Part shown: piece by piece, positions 54,173 to 64,000 of the stretch
How the letters are laid out: each line of letters opens with the position of its first letter
Numbering within the stretch: the stretch's first letter is position 1
Origin: Trichopria drosophilae
Lineage: Eukaryota > Arthropoda > Insecta > Hymenoptera > Diapriidae
Assembly: GCA_030407085.1 (NCBI GenBank)
Contig: CM059586.1
Coordinates: 104,297,501-104,361,500, forward strand
Reading direction: 5' to 3'
Length of the DNA stretch: 64,000 nt
Program-made: the position numbers and the translations under genes
The notes under the pieces: model-generated
What the model saw: the letters and a program-made list of their open reading frames with translations, nothing else
The model's database searches: none
What the model was told of the DNA's origin: nothing

Positions 54173-57100
54173 AAACAGACGCCGTATCTTCCGTGTTTCT
54201 GAGCAATGCCGCGGCTTTAACGACGTCGCCGCCGCATTGATTCAACATGACTTTGCAATCTTCCAGTCCTACAAAATTGTTCTCTTTCTTCAACAATCCT
54301 TGAAGTCGTTCGAGTTTGATAGCTGCCAGGACGTCCCAGTTCGTCACATTTAAAGCTGCCACGCAGGACTCCGGTGTTGACTGTTCGTGGAGGACCTTCA
54401 ACATTATCCTAACCTCATCCGAGTGTTCCCCATTGTGCGGTCCACGAGTCCGCCTGACATTTGGTCCGTCACATGCGAACTCCAGCAGATCCTCGCAAGA
54501 GACGTGATCGCTAGTTCGGGTCATGGATCTGTCGCTTTGAACTTGGGTAGAAATCGGTCGACTTATTTCGTTTTGCTCCGTCGACTGTCGGTACGAGGAT
54601 CGCGCGAGTCGATTAAACGTCGATAGAGAACTACTTGAAGAATTCGAATTAAGATTCAAGGGTATCAGATTTTGAACCGAATTAGCTTTGTCGGTCTCCA
54701 ATGCGCCTCTCGAGGTAAAATTTTTAAAAGACGTTTTGGATTCTGTACTGACTTTCCTGTGGACCTGATCGACAACGGGTGAACTACCGATTTCGGTACT
54801 TTCGGACGAGCTGTCTTCAGCTTCTGCGAGATCACAATCGATTAAATTATCGGAAAACTCCAATAGATCTTCCGAAATAACGCTACACCGGTGGAGTTTG
54901 TCTTCCGCCGAAGGCAACGAATCGAGGGCTGCCAGTTCCGAATCGATGCGCCTTTCGAATTCTTCAGGACTGAAAACGAATTGAAAATCGCTAATTTAAA
55001 CAAATGTTATTATGATCCATAGTTAAACAAATATGGATGATTTAAGACCGTGATATTTTTAACGTTAATTTGGCTAATTCCCAGATTAATTACAAAATGT
55101 ATATTTTTCCAGTTTATTATTTCATATGGTACGAGCAAATTATTCATAAATCATTTAGGATGGAATTTCTCGGCCGTTTTATAAATAATTAATGATTTGA
55201 GTATTGATATGTATCGGCACAATAATAATTAAAACCGGAGGTAGAAAAAGAAAATTAGAAAAATTAGGGTTAACGACTGATAAGGTGTAAAATATACATA
55301 TAATTTAGGGAGGGTGATGAGAAAATTTTTTTCAAAAAATAATAGGCAATTACGTTTCGACCCACGGTTCGGGTCTTCTTCAGAATAGGGAAACGGTAGG
55401 ACACGTGCAGTATTTATATATCACAGGGCAACATAAGGAACGTAGGTGTGTTTGTAATACTAAGAAAAAATGAGCGAACGGAATTAATTTAAATTTAACA
55501 TTTATAAATATGATGATATATGAGAAAAATTAAAGAAGTAATGAATTATAGGCTTCAGGTAGGTAGGATTTTTCAAATCCTATATTAACGGTATTATTTT
55601 CTTCCTTTTTAATAAAAAAGTTTTCGATGTGGCAACGCTTCTTCCAGTTCTTTTCTTTCGCAATGATTTTAGTATTGTCGTAATCGAACTCATGTCCCGT
55701 CTCATTTCTGTGGTGGGTTAAACCTGTGTGTTGTTCTGTATTTGATGTTAAAAAGTTTCTTTTATGCTCTTTTAACTAAATTATTCATAAAGTTATATTA
55801 GAAATAAACATTCTTCAATATGGCGGGACTGACTGAGATTTAGTGGTAGGGGAAGTTCGGGTAGTCCCGAACACTTGAGTGAATTGCAAATCGTCTGGAT
55901 TTTCCCCATAAACATGTATCTCGCAATTCAAATATTTATTTATTTTATTAATAAACGGGCAAAACCCTTCATATACATAAAGAATATAAAATATATGGCG
56001 ATAATAACAATGGTAATAATAATAGTAATAATAACATAAAAAGAATATTTGAAGTATGGATAAGTAATAGACTATGAAAATAAAAAAAATTTACATAAAA
56101 TGCAATTTAATAACATTAATAAAAAGATCTAATTCTCGCAATGATGGTTGTTGTCTGGATATTGCTTATGTTTAGTAGGTTGATGATTTGCAGCATATGT
56201 TCTAATATGAACAGGTACATAATAAACGCTTGGAACTCTAAGCGTGTAATTTGGATCCGCAAATTGTAGGAGGTCATACAGAGCTTGACATTTAATACCT
56301 CCAGTAGCAAGATTGTACAGAAAAATTATATCGTTGGCTTCTCTAATCGATTTGAGGGTGGGGATTGAGAAGCGTCGTCCAATTGGTTCATAGTTATGAT
56401 CAGCAATAGCCATTGGATTGCCTGATTTGTAGGCTAAGTATCTTAAGAACGTATGCTGTACTTTCTCTATTATCGCAGAGCTATTTTGATAACTAGGAGA
56501 CCATACATTAGACGCTTATAATAAAATAGGACGAACAAGTGTTAAGTATAATGTTCTAAGAGCAGTGATCCCTTTAAAGTCAGCTGTATTACGCTTAATA
56601 AAGCCAAGAAGTTTAGTGGCTTTGATCGCAATGGTGTTCAATGTCCTTTTGCAGAAGTGAACAGGCTCTAGGTTGATCAATCTCTATAAAGAGCTTCAAA
56701 TCATCAGCAAAAAGAAGTGGCGTTGAATTAGAAATCACCGATATTATGTCGTTAATAAATAAAATGAATAAAAGTGGACCTAAGTGCGATCCTTGTGGCA
56801 CACCAGATGTGGTAAAGATAGATCGTGATCTTTCATTTTTGTAACGGACAAAGAGAGTTCTTCCAGAGAGATACAATTTGATCCACTTTAAGAGTGATGG
56901 GTTGAATCCCAAGCATTTTAATTTGATAAGCAGCCTCTCATGTTTAACAGAGTCGAACGCCTTTGCAAAGTCAGTGTAAATAGCATCAACTTGCCTGCCT
57001 TTGTCTAAAGAGGAAATCAATAACTGCTCATATAAAACTAAGTTCGTTGTAGTTGACCTTCCCTCGACAAAACTTCGAGATGACATTCAAAATACATATT

Positions 57101-57856
57101 GGCCGATAGTTGCAAATGTTATTCTTATTGCCAGATTTATGAATTGGCGTTATGAAGCCCATCTTCCAGATAGAAGGAAAAATTCCTTCTTGTAGAGACA
57201 AATATGAAACGATAAATAAAAAATGTTAAAACTCACCTATTGTTGGCAATTTCGAGAGCGGAAGCATCGGCATTAGGGGGTGATCTATCAGCATTAGACG
57301 AATCGCATCCTTCCTCTTCGACAGACTCACAAGAATGATGGCCATCGACTTGATCCTCTATGGGGAGAGTCGTAACAGCCATTTTCGCCAACGCTCTAGT
57401 GACGCCACCTCCAGGTATAATTAAGGGATGTTTCCGTTGATGTCTCGGCAGGCTCGATTTCGGCTGTAAAGTTTTTGATCGATCTCTCGGCGGCAAAGGT
57501 ATGGGATTCTCATCAACGTTATTCTGGTTCTGATTATTCTCAATTTCAATTAACGAATGTCGCTCTCCTAGACTCGTTTGGGGTATAGGTGGAGGGGCCT
57601 GAGATGGTGGAGGAATTCGAAACTTTGGTAAGGTTTTTGTGCCGTTGTTGTGAAGGTCTGTGTGATGTCCGCGTTGATCAGCATTAATATCTTCTTGATG
57701 CGATGCCGTATTGTGTTTGTTGCCTCGAATCCGCGGACGAACAATAGGTAATCCCGAACGGAGCATTCTCAATGGATTTGTATCGGTAGTACTCTCGATG
57801 ATTGGCGTTTCCACCAGGCTATTGTAAACTTCTTTCGCTTCGTCGGACAGCGTTGC
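54171..57856 (-). CDS. Ack: Activated Cdc42 kinase (ACK/TNK2), last two exons
   Basis: C-terminal 472 residues of a non-receptor tyrosine kinase that acts downstream of Cdc42. Exons 57856-57237 and 54969-54171; the kinase, SH3 and CRIB parts must lie upstream of the window. The first exon is disordered and proline-rich, with SH3-ligand types PPSQAPPPIPQ and PIPLPPRDRSK. The last exon ends in a UBA region (EVRIMLKVLHEQSTPESCVA, NWDVLAAIKLERLQGLL, then a second UBA-like helix set LEDCKVMLNQCGGDVVKAAA) that aligns well with the C-terminus of TNK2. The intervening intron holds a Penelope fragment and a LINE. AATAAA at 54167-54172 overlaps the stop codon (TAATAAA) and may not be the one used. Incomplete at its 5' end. 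Confidence 0.82.
55310..55795 (-). mobile_element. Penelope-like element 3' end in ACK intron
   Basis: The minus strand reads EHKRNFLTSNTEQHTGLTHH, RNETGHEFDYDNTKIIAKEK, NWKKRCHIENFFIKKEENNT and VNIGFEKSYLPEAYNSLLL to a stop at 55530, the conserved C-terminus of Penelope-like proteins. A hammerhead-like motif (55383-55352: CTGAAGA, A, GACCC / GGGTC, GAAACGT) follows in the 3' UTR. Confidence 0.78.
55352..55383 (-). ncRNA. Hammerhead-like motif in the Penelope 3' region
   Basis: CTGAAGA and GAAACGT boxes flank a perfect 5-bp stem (GACCC / GGGTC), with one extra A after the first box. A possible short stem III (TACGT / ACGTA) lies about 90 nt upstream. The core is imperfect, so activity is doubtful. 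Confidence 0.45.
55935..57190 (-). mobile_element. LINE RT fragment in ACK intron, sense to the gene
   Basis: The minus strand reads SRSFVEGRSTTTNLVLYEQ, motif A AIYTDFAKAFDSVKHERLL, SGVPQGSHLGPLLFILFIND and the LLFADDLKLF box from 57086 down to 56613. After frame breaks the post-RT region includes 56413-56129 (PIGRRFSIPTLKSIREANDI). An ATTTATTTATTTTATTAATA tail ends it near 55930. The 5' end is truncated at about 57190, some 45 bp from the ACK splice donor. Confidence 0.85.
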
Positions 57857-58602
57857 CTAAACAAGTCGAGGAAGGGAAGATACGGAGGAGAAGAAAACAA
57901 CAAAAATTAAATACAAAATAACAACGAAAATGCAATAAAGAAATAAAGAACAAGCATAAATGTTACTACAATTGCGAACGTTAATAACTTTAATGCAAAT
58001 ACAAAAATAGAAAAGATGGGAGATGTGAAAGAGTGAGATAGGTGACGATGAAGATGAATTTTTATGTGAACTATAACGTGCCATAACAAATGCCACAGAA
58101 ATCAACGTCCCCTGTTCATAACATTCTAATTAAAATGTTCGTGTAACACGATTTCAATATTAAAATTAATTAACACCAGCCTCGACATTATACTCTTTTC
58201 AGAGTTGTTGACAAAGTACCAACAGGGGTCGTCAAGATGATTTTCAAACAATCGGTGCTAAGCGGTAAATTATACGGAGGGAAGTTTTTGTCACTAGTCA
58301 AAAATTTACTCTCGCGTGTGAGTCGCTTAATTTCTACAAGTACAAAGAGTATAAATGTATAAGTGCATGTATCAAAAGTGTATAATTGGGGTTATTATCG
58401 TCATTGGTCGATATTACTACTAGGGCATCGTGTATACAATTGGTTAATTAAGTCTTGCGTGCATATGTGCCACAGTCGAACGTTAGCTTTCTCACTTATA
58501 CAACCTCGGTAGAAAATCTACCATCGTAGAAAACATTGCGAATACAGATATATCTATATATATGTACACTTCTGATATTATCAGCATTTAAATTAACTAA
58601 AC
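57857..58602. other. Intron/intergenic, no gene recognised
   Basis: Between the ACK exon acceptor and the stop codon of the 2-kb upstream exon. Open frames here are F/I/S-rich and unconvincing. Confidence 0.5.
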
Positions 58603-60576
58603 TCATGGAGCCGGCGACGGAGGAAAAGTCAGCAAGTCACTATTGAATTCCGGATATTCAGAGCTGGTATCCGAATCTATATCAGAGTTACTAGTAAAAG
58701 TAATGCTTGAGCTTGGTGCGCTTTCAGGCCAAGAAAGTATATTATTTCTCGAAGAGAACGGAGGTGATAGAGAATTCAAAAAGCTCGTCGAAGGCGGTGG
58801 AGATTTGCCGCAAAGTTCTGCACCTAAAAATCCCCTTGCAGAATCCGGATGGAGAAATTGGCTTTTATTTTTAAAATTTAAGCGCACTCCATGCGACATT
58901 CGTTTGTATCGTCTCTTGTACCGGAGTCGACTTCTGATGTCTGTTTCTGAATGGGAAATCGAGTCCGAATCTTCGCTCGATTCATTCTTGGGATGAAAAG
59001 ATCGTCGAATGTTTTTTAATGGTGCTTTTCTGTTTTCTGACAGAGAAGAAGTCCTTGCTCGAAAAAGGTGACTGCTAATTTTAATTTTCTCAATACATAA
59101 ATCGGTTTTGACGTCTTTCCTCAGGCTTTCGTTCTGGTATAACTTAGGAGGATCCAAAATCCGATGATGTATACTAGGACTAAGAGATGACTTTTGTAAA
59201 TTAACTCCAGTTTTCGTAATTATAGGAATGTTCAAATCCAAGTGCTTGGGTTTTTGCAACGGTGGATTAACATTCCGCAATGGACTTTGGGTAACCGGTA
59301 AATCTAAATTTCCCATTGCTCGAGAATTCTGCGCTATGTTTTTACCTAACTGGATCATGTTTTGTGTTAATTTTCCTAAACCCAAATTCATGGATTGACC
59401 TTTTTTCGATTCTAAATAATTTTTAACACTTTCTAATCCAGACATTTCTCTTTCATATTTTTCTGCTAAAAGTTTACTATTGAGCTCCAGTTGATTATTC
59501 GCTTCTGTTTCCGATTTACGTCGAAGTCCCTGTAAAGCTGCTCTGGTACCTTCCGAACTACTGGAAGCTGGCGAATCTCTTTTCTCGACGTCTGGTACGA
59601 ACAACGGATTGTTCGATATCGTGTAAGACAAATTATCGTAGCCATTTTGGCTGTGTTCCAATTTTCGGAAACTTTGGATGTTTATGCGTACCGCTTCTAA
59701 ATTTCCTCTAGGGCTGTCTGGCAGTGCTGTTTTCATAGTTGATTTTATATTGTCGGAAGAACCGTACATTAAGTCAGTCTCATTGTTTAAGTGTCTTACA
59801 GCGTAATTAATCTTTCCCGAACGAAATTTTTCTAGTTTCTTGGATAATTCCGAGATACTTACTCTTGTCGAGTCACTTAATGTCAACGCCGTTTTAGGCC
59901 TGGTGCTAAGTTCTAGTTTCTGTAGCTTGGAGTTTGTATTCTCTAAGTTTGCGGTCGTTTCCCTCGGTAACTCAGCGTTTGTAGCTTCTTCTCCAACTTT
60001 TTGTTCTGCGTTAGTAACTTTTTCTTGTCTGTCGCTTAACACTGGGCCACATTCTGGAAATTTCGAATAAAGTGCACCGAGACGGGATTGTTTCATATTA
60101 CTTAGATGCTGAAGCCTTTCGAGTCTTTGCTCATTAGTGTACGTCATCTTTTCCAGTGTGCAATCCTGAAGTGTTTCATCAAAATATCGATCAATATAAC
60201 CCGTCGACACTCTTTTCGGTTCTTTTGGAAATTCAAAGTTGGGTTTCTCTTTGCGACATGACATCACTCCATTTTGTTTTGCTGCGGTTCTCGGCTCAAA
60301 CTCTAGGCCCACTTCGCAGCTTGCAATGCTTTTGCGATGAGCGATGCCATTTTCGATAAAATCTGACGACTTTACCAAATTTTGTTTCGTCGCCGCATTT
60401 TCTAAGATTCGAGCATCAAATTCAACATCCATATATGAAGTCCATGCACTAGGTTTCGTGAGAAGTTCGCGGGACTTGGCGAAGCAGAACTCTGCTGAAG
60501 CTTTATCCCACAAAGGTAACTTCAAAGTAGATGGTGCGCCTAAGGACTCGATACTCGATACGGTGGATGATAGAGA
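58603..60576 (-). CDS. 2-kb terminal exon, disordered protein; possible alternative ACK 3' end
   Basis: An open frame of about 657 residues ends at the TGA at 58603. It has no sensible ATG start; the upstream sequence is a good splice acceptor (CTCGAGCTTGCAG before 60576) in phase 0, so this is a downstream exon of a gene whose other exons lie beyond the window. I recognise no domain. It is Ser/Lys/Glu-rich, with a short helical stretch (YTNEQRLERLQHLSNMKQSR), Arg/Ser-rich patches (RSRLRYKRRYKRMSHGVR) and a proline-rich end (LLTFPPSPAP). It lies on the ACK strand directly upstream of the ACK exon at 57856, and both begin in phase 0, so they could be alternative ends of one transcript. An unrelated upstream gene is equally possible. 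Confidence 0.65.
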   Translation of the reverse strand, partial: SLSSTVSSIESLGAPSTLKLPLWDKASAEFCFAKSRELLTKPSAWTSYMDVEFDARILENAATKQNLVKSSDFIENGIAHRKSIASCEVGLEFEPRTAAKQNGVMSCRKEKPNFEFPKEPKRVSTGYIDRYFDETLQDCTLEKMTYTNEQRLERLQHLSNMKQSRLGALYSKFPECGPVLSDRQEKVTNAEQKVGEEATNAELPRETTANLENTNSKLQKLELSTRPKTALTLSDSTRVSISELSKKLEKFRSGKINYAVRHLNNETDLMYGSSDNIKSTMKTALPDSPRGNLEAVRINIQSFRKLEHSQNGYDNLSYTISNNPLFVPDVEKRDSPASSSSEGTRAALQGLRRKSETEANNQLELNSKLLAEKYEREMSGLESVKNYLESKKGQSMNLGLGKLTQNMIQLGKNIAQNSRAMGNLDLPVTQSPLRNVNPPLQKPKHLDLNIPIITKTGVNLQKSSLSPSIHHRILDPPKLYQNESLRKDVKTDLCIEKIKISSHLFRARTSSLSENRKAPLKNIRRSFHPKNESSEDSDSISHSETDIRSRLRYKRRYKRMSHGVRLNFKNKSQFLHPDSARGFLGAELCGKSPPPSTSFLNSLSPPFSSRNNILSWPESAPSSSITFTSNSDIDSDTSSEYPEFNSDLLTFPPSPAP

Positions 60577-63500
60577 CTGCAAGCTCGAGCACAACCACTT
60601 CGTTTAGCAAGGAAAAGGGCAACATGCGATACAAGTGACATCGACAGATCGTACCAATATGGCATTCGAGGCAACGTAAAGAAAATAATCGATTCAAATT
60701 AAAGGAAGGAAACGGGTACCGAAAAAATCATACACAAGCCATACAAATAATACATGAAAGGAAGGAGAAGGAAAAGGAGAAAATTAGTTTTCTTAGATTA
60801 GTAAGAGCTGAATGTCGATGAAAGCTGTAGAAAAGAAAGTGAAAGAAACGCGATAGCAAACAAGAATAAAAATGGTTAAATTCTTCGTTGCTCACTAAGA
60901 TAGGATGTTAGTTACTAGCTTGTGTTAATTATGCTTTATTTTATACGCCACCGTCGTCAGGAATTAACGCTGTTCCACAACAATCCAAAGCTGTTATTAC
61001 AGAGATAAAGTGTGAAGTTTAATTCGCAGAGGTACGTGTTCTTTAAGATAATTTTTTTTCTCATACAGAACAGTTGTAAGTAAAATCATGTAAATTAATT
61101 TCTTCGACCGTTCATAGTTAAATAATTACATAAATTCAAAATTAATATTCGGTAATCCGGTCTATTAGAAGTAAATAAAATAAAATGTAAATATAAAAAA
61201 TGGGTTGTGGATGTACAACCACGTAATATGTGAAAAATAACAATGCATGGAAATAATCAAACAAATATGAGATATTATTGCCACTGAATTATGATTAAAC
61301 TGTCTGCATATTAAGGAACAGTTGTAATATGAAAGTAAGAAGTAACCTGGAGTAGTGACTTAATTATTTGTTTATGATGAAACCAATGTTAGTTTAAACA
61401 ATTTGAAAAATAGAAGCAAATTTGTTCAACCGCCTCTAAAAAGTGGGTTATTTATTTCTTTTAGTATTGAAGATTATTAATGTAATTTACTGCTTCTATT
61501 TTTTTTTCTTACGTTATATTTAGGTTAGGATTATTTGTGCTCGTCAGTATGTACAGTTGATATCGATTATTACGGCGCAGAAAAAGGAACGTAAATATAA
61601 TTTGTTGAGTATGTTAAAAAGAACAAATAATGTGTGTAATGAATGAAAAATGAAAACTGTATTTCTTAAAAGATACCTAAAGTACACGAAATACTAACTC
61701 TAGTAAGTTTCTTCTGAAACGAAATCACTTTTTTTGATTAAACGAAAATTATGTTTTTTTTACAATAAACGTCAATCTTTAGGTATCTTTGGGTAGAAAC
61801 AAATGGCTCCATGACGTTATATCACACGACAAACTGTCATAAATAAAAATATTATTATAAACAAACTAGAAAAACATATAGACAAATTGCATTCAAGGTC
61901 ATAACACTCGTAACATTTTTTTTATAGTAAAATCAGATCTCAATAATTCTATAATAGAATACAAGAAAATCGAAACGAATTGTATACATCTTACAAATGT
62001 AATCGTATGGGCATTTCTAGAATAATGGTGAGGTTATGTACTTGAAAAACGAGTTATTTTGCTATGTTTGAGGTTAAGTACAGGATGCAACATATTTGTT
62101 ACCTTCTCTACTTTGCATCTTTTAGTACTACCTTCACCCTTCAAAATGAGATTTTATTTGATCATCTACGATTTTTTCTTACAAAATTACGGCCATTTTG
62201 AAATTACGATATATATCCCATTAATCTCATGAGCATATGCTTTAAATACTTTGAGACAGATATTTTTTACTGGTATCTTCATTTGAAAAGTTGTACTGTC
62301 GATATTCGGCGTTGCCAAATACGAATTTGAAGTCAAGATATTATTTTTTTTAATTCCAGAAGGCGGATTCAAAATGGCCAAATAAACAATAAAGTATAAA
62401 AAAGTTATCAAAAAAAGTCACAATATTGCAACGTGTTTTTAATTATAAATATCCATGTTTTATATAGTTGTTTATATTTATGTAGGTTTCGTGGCATTGA
62501 ATTTGACCTTGAGCTTGTCCTCCAAGGGCATTTCAAGGTAAATTTTGTTTACATGTATATCGTAATTTCAAATTGGCGTATCTTGGTGAAGAAAAGTCGT
62601 AATGGAATTCTGCGCCTCTCATATGGGCAAATCTGCAAAACCTTTAAATTTCTTGTCACTGTGTATTTTTCAGCATTTTTATTTTATTTTTCTGCGATTA
62701 AACGGGTCAACATTATTACGTACACTCCAAACATATCCACCAATGTATGTGATGCCTTATTGATTAGATAAAAGCACGAAATGTATACCTTTGAAACCGA
62801 AAAATATGTGAAAAACGCCTAAAATAAAGTATCCCCACAGTAATTTTTTTTCACGTTTGGTCTTGTAGCGATTTCAGCGTTTCTTTAATCTGTCTGGATT
62901 GTTTACATGTACTAACAGACAATAAACAAAGAATTTGTACCCTGATAAAGCTATATGCCCTTTTCAGGAAGGCTGAAATGAGTACCTTTAAAATGTGTCC
63001 TTCGTTTTTTCAAAAAAACAATTTTAGTTAATTTTAAACCGACTGCACGTGCATCATATCTTTAATCGTTACGAGCAAAAAGTTATAATTTTGAACACGG
63101 AAAAAGGAGGAAATCCCGACGTCGTTTAAGAATGTGCTCACATGAGAAGTCAAAGAAATATATGCTTGAAGTGAAAAAGCACTTGCGTAACTGGTTAAAA
63201 TAATTGTCATTTTTCAATGGCACACCGTCAATTGAAAAAGAACATTATTTGCAATACGTGTGATCGTTTCAAAAGCGCGAAATAGAGGTAACATCAAAAC
63301 GCTAACATCTAATAGTGGTTTTAATTCTTTTTATCACCATGGTAAATAACGTTTTCTTTGATTTTTCATTATTAAAATTGTAGTTAAAGTATTCATGTCA
63401 AGTTTTTTACGATTTTCCGTAAGTTTAGTGATAAAATAATATATATAAATGGCTAAGAAGACATTACTGTTTATAGTTTAGGTAGTATAAATAAACAAAT

Positions 63501-64000
63501 ATGACAAAATTTCGTTTTTTCCGAAGAAATTTATTATTGACAATGTTTTTCGTGATAATTGCTTAAAATTTTTAACTAAGGGGTTTCGGGGTCCCTGATT
63601 ACCATTGCAAAAATGGAAACACAAAAAATTCTAGAGCAGGAGAGGAAAAGTCTAAAACTCAACCTACTAGTAATAAAAAACCTCCTATAATTTTAAAAAC
63701 TCGACCAGAGTTTAAATTTCTATCTAAAAACTTTAGAGTTTAGATTTCTATCTAAAAACATAATATTTATTGTATTTTATTCACCGATATAATTTTCAAA
63801 CCAACATGTATCTGAATGCATACCAATGCAAAAATTATATCATTTCAGTACTTTTTAGTTATAAATTTTACATTCAAATTGATACTCGCATGAAACAATT
63901 TCTCAAATGAAAGCACTTTCTTGATGTGCAGCTTAGTTAGTATTCAGATTTTCGAAATTCAATATGGCGGCTTCAAAATGTCGAACGTCACCTCTACATT
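60577..64000. other. Intron or intergenic, no exon recognised
   Basis: No coding exon that I can support. Copies of the dispersed GGTCGCTGATTAC / AAAATGGCGG repeat appear near 62305-62380 and 63580-64000. The stretch is probably an upstream intron of the ACK-strand gene. Confidence 0.4.

Noticed and set aside
55850..55890. AGGGGAAGTTCGGGTAGTCCCGAAC, resembling a TIR end
   Set aside because: No matching inverted end with a target duplication was found nearby, so no element is called.
57857..58105. 82-residue hydrophobic frame between the ACK exons
   Set aside because: Intron-like composition, no family resemblance, and it ends at the acceptor of the ACK exon.
58643..60607. Several plus-strand open frames opposite the 2-kb exon
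   Set aside because: Antisense shadows of a much longer minus-strand frame with a splice acceptor.
1..64000. tRNA, rRNA and CRISPR searches by eye
   Set aside because: No B-box plus A-box pairs with a cloverleaf were found, no rRNA-like GC blocks, and spaced repeats such as the 121-bp array have no spacers; this is a eukaryotic nuclear region.

Overview
This is a piece of an insect nuclear genome: AT-rich, with spliced genes (GT-AG introns, often 50-80 bp) separated and invaded by many transposable elements. The conserved genes have clear insect/animal orthologues, and a short interstitial run of TTAGG, the common insect telomere unit, sits near 50.95 kb. That run argues mildly against a fly; the order cannot be fixed from the sequence (a wasp, ant or beetle-like genome would fit). 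I see no bacterial or viral genes.

Layout. 1-1.9 kb has no gene; 1.9-6.3 kb is a tandem array of about 0.6 kb units built from long pyrimidine tracts. 7.8-10.95 kb (+) is hormone-sensitive lipase (9 exons), facing NAA50 (11.3-12.1 kb, -), whose C-terminus carries an in-frame 12-bp minisatellite. 12.3-29.5 kb is a transposon graveyard: at least eight LINE copies on both strands and several TIR elements, including a 7.66-kb TIR-bounded composite (21.37-29.03 kb) that splits an older LINE. 30.25-34.06 kb (-) is a six-zinc-finger terminal nucleotidyltransferase with a 121-bp tandem repeat in its last intron. 36.78-38.66 kb (+) is an ACAD9/Enigma-like acyl-CoA dehydrogenase that lacks the expected catalytic glutamate. 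It converges on NMD3 (38.8-46.1 kb, -, 10 exons), two of whose introns are swollen by a foldback element, a LINE, a TIR element and a Penelope-like fragment. 46.4-50.3 kb is a nest of elements four levels deep. 54.17-57.86 kb (-) holds the last two exons of the ACK (TNK2) kinase gene; a 2-kb terminal exon at 58.6-60.6 kb, same strand and same splice phase, may be an alternative end of that gene.

The most interesting item is at 47207-47870 (- strand): a 664-bp element with a 13-bp target-site duplication, 110-bp direct terminal repeats differing at one position, and a hammerhead ribozyme fold in which every conserved core position is present. A decayed relative lies near 19.05-19.12 kb. In both copies loops I and II are extensively complementary to each other although the loop sequences differ. 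Penelope-like element fragments, a group known to carry hammerhead motifs, are also present at 45.2-45.5 and 55.3-55.8 kb.

The host genes are unrelated housekeeping or metabolic genes (lipid mobilisation, N-terminal acetylation, RNA tailing, mitochondrial acyl-CoA metabolism, 60S export, Cdc42/tyrosine-kinase signalling); I see no evidence that they act in one pathway.
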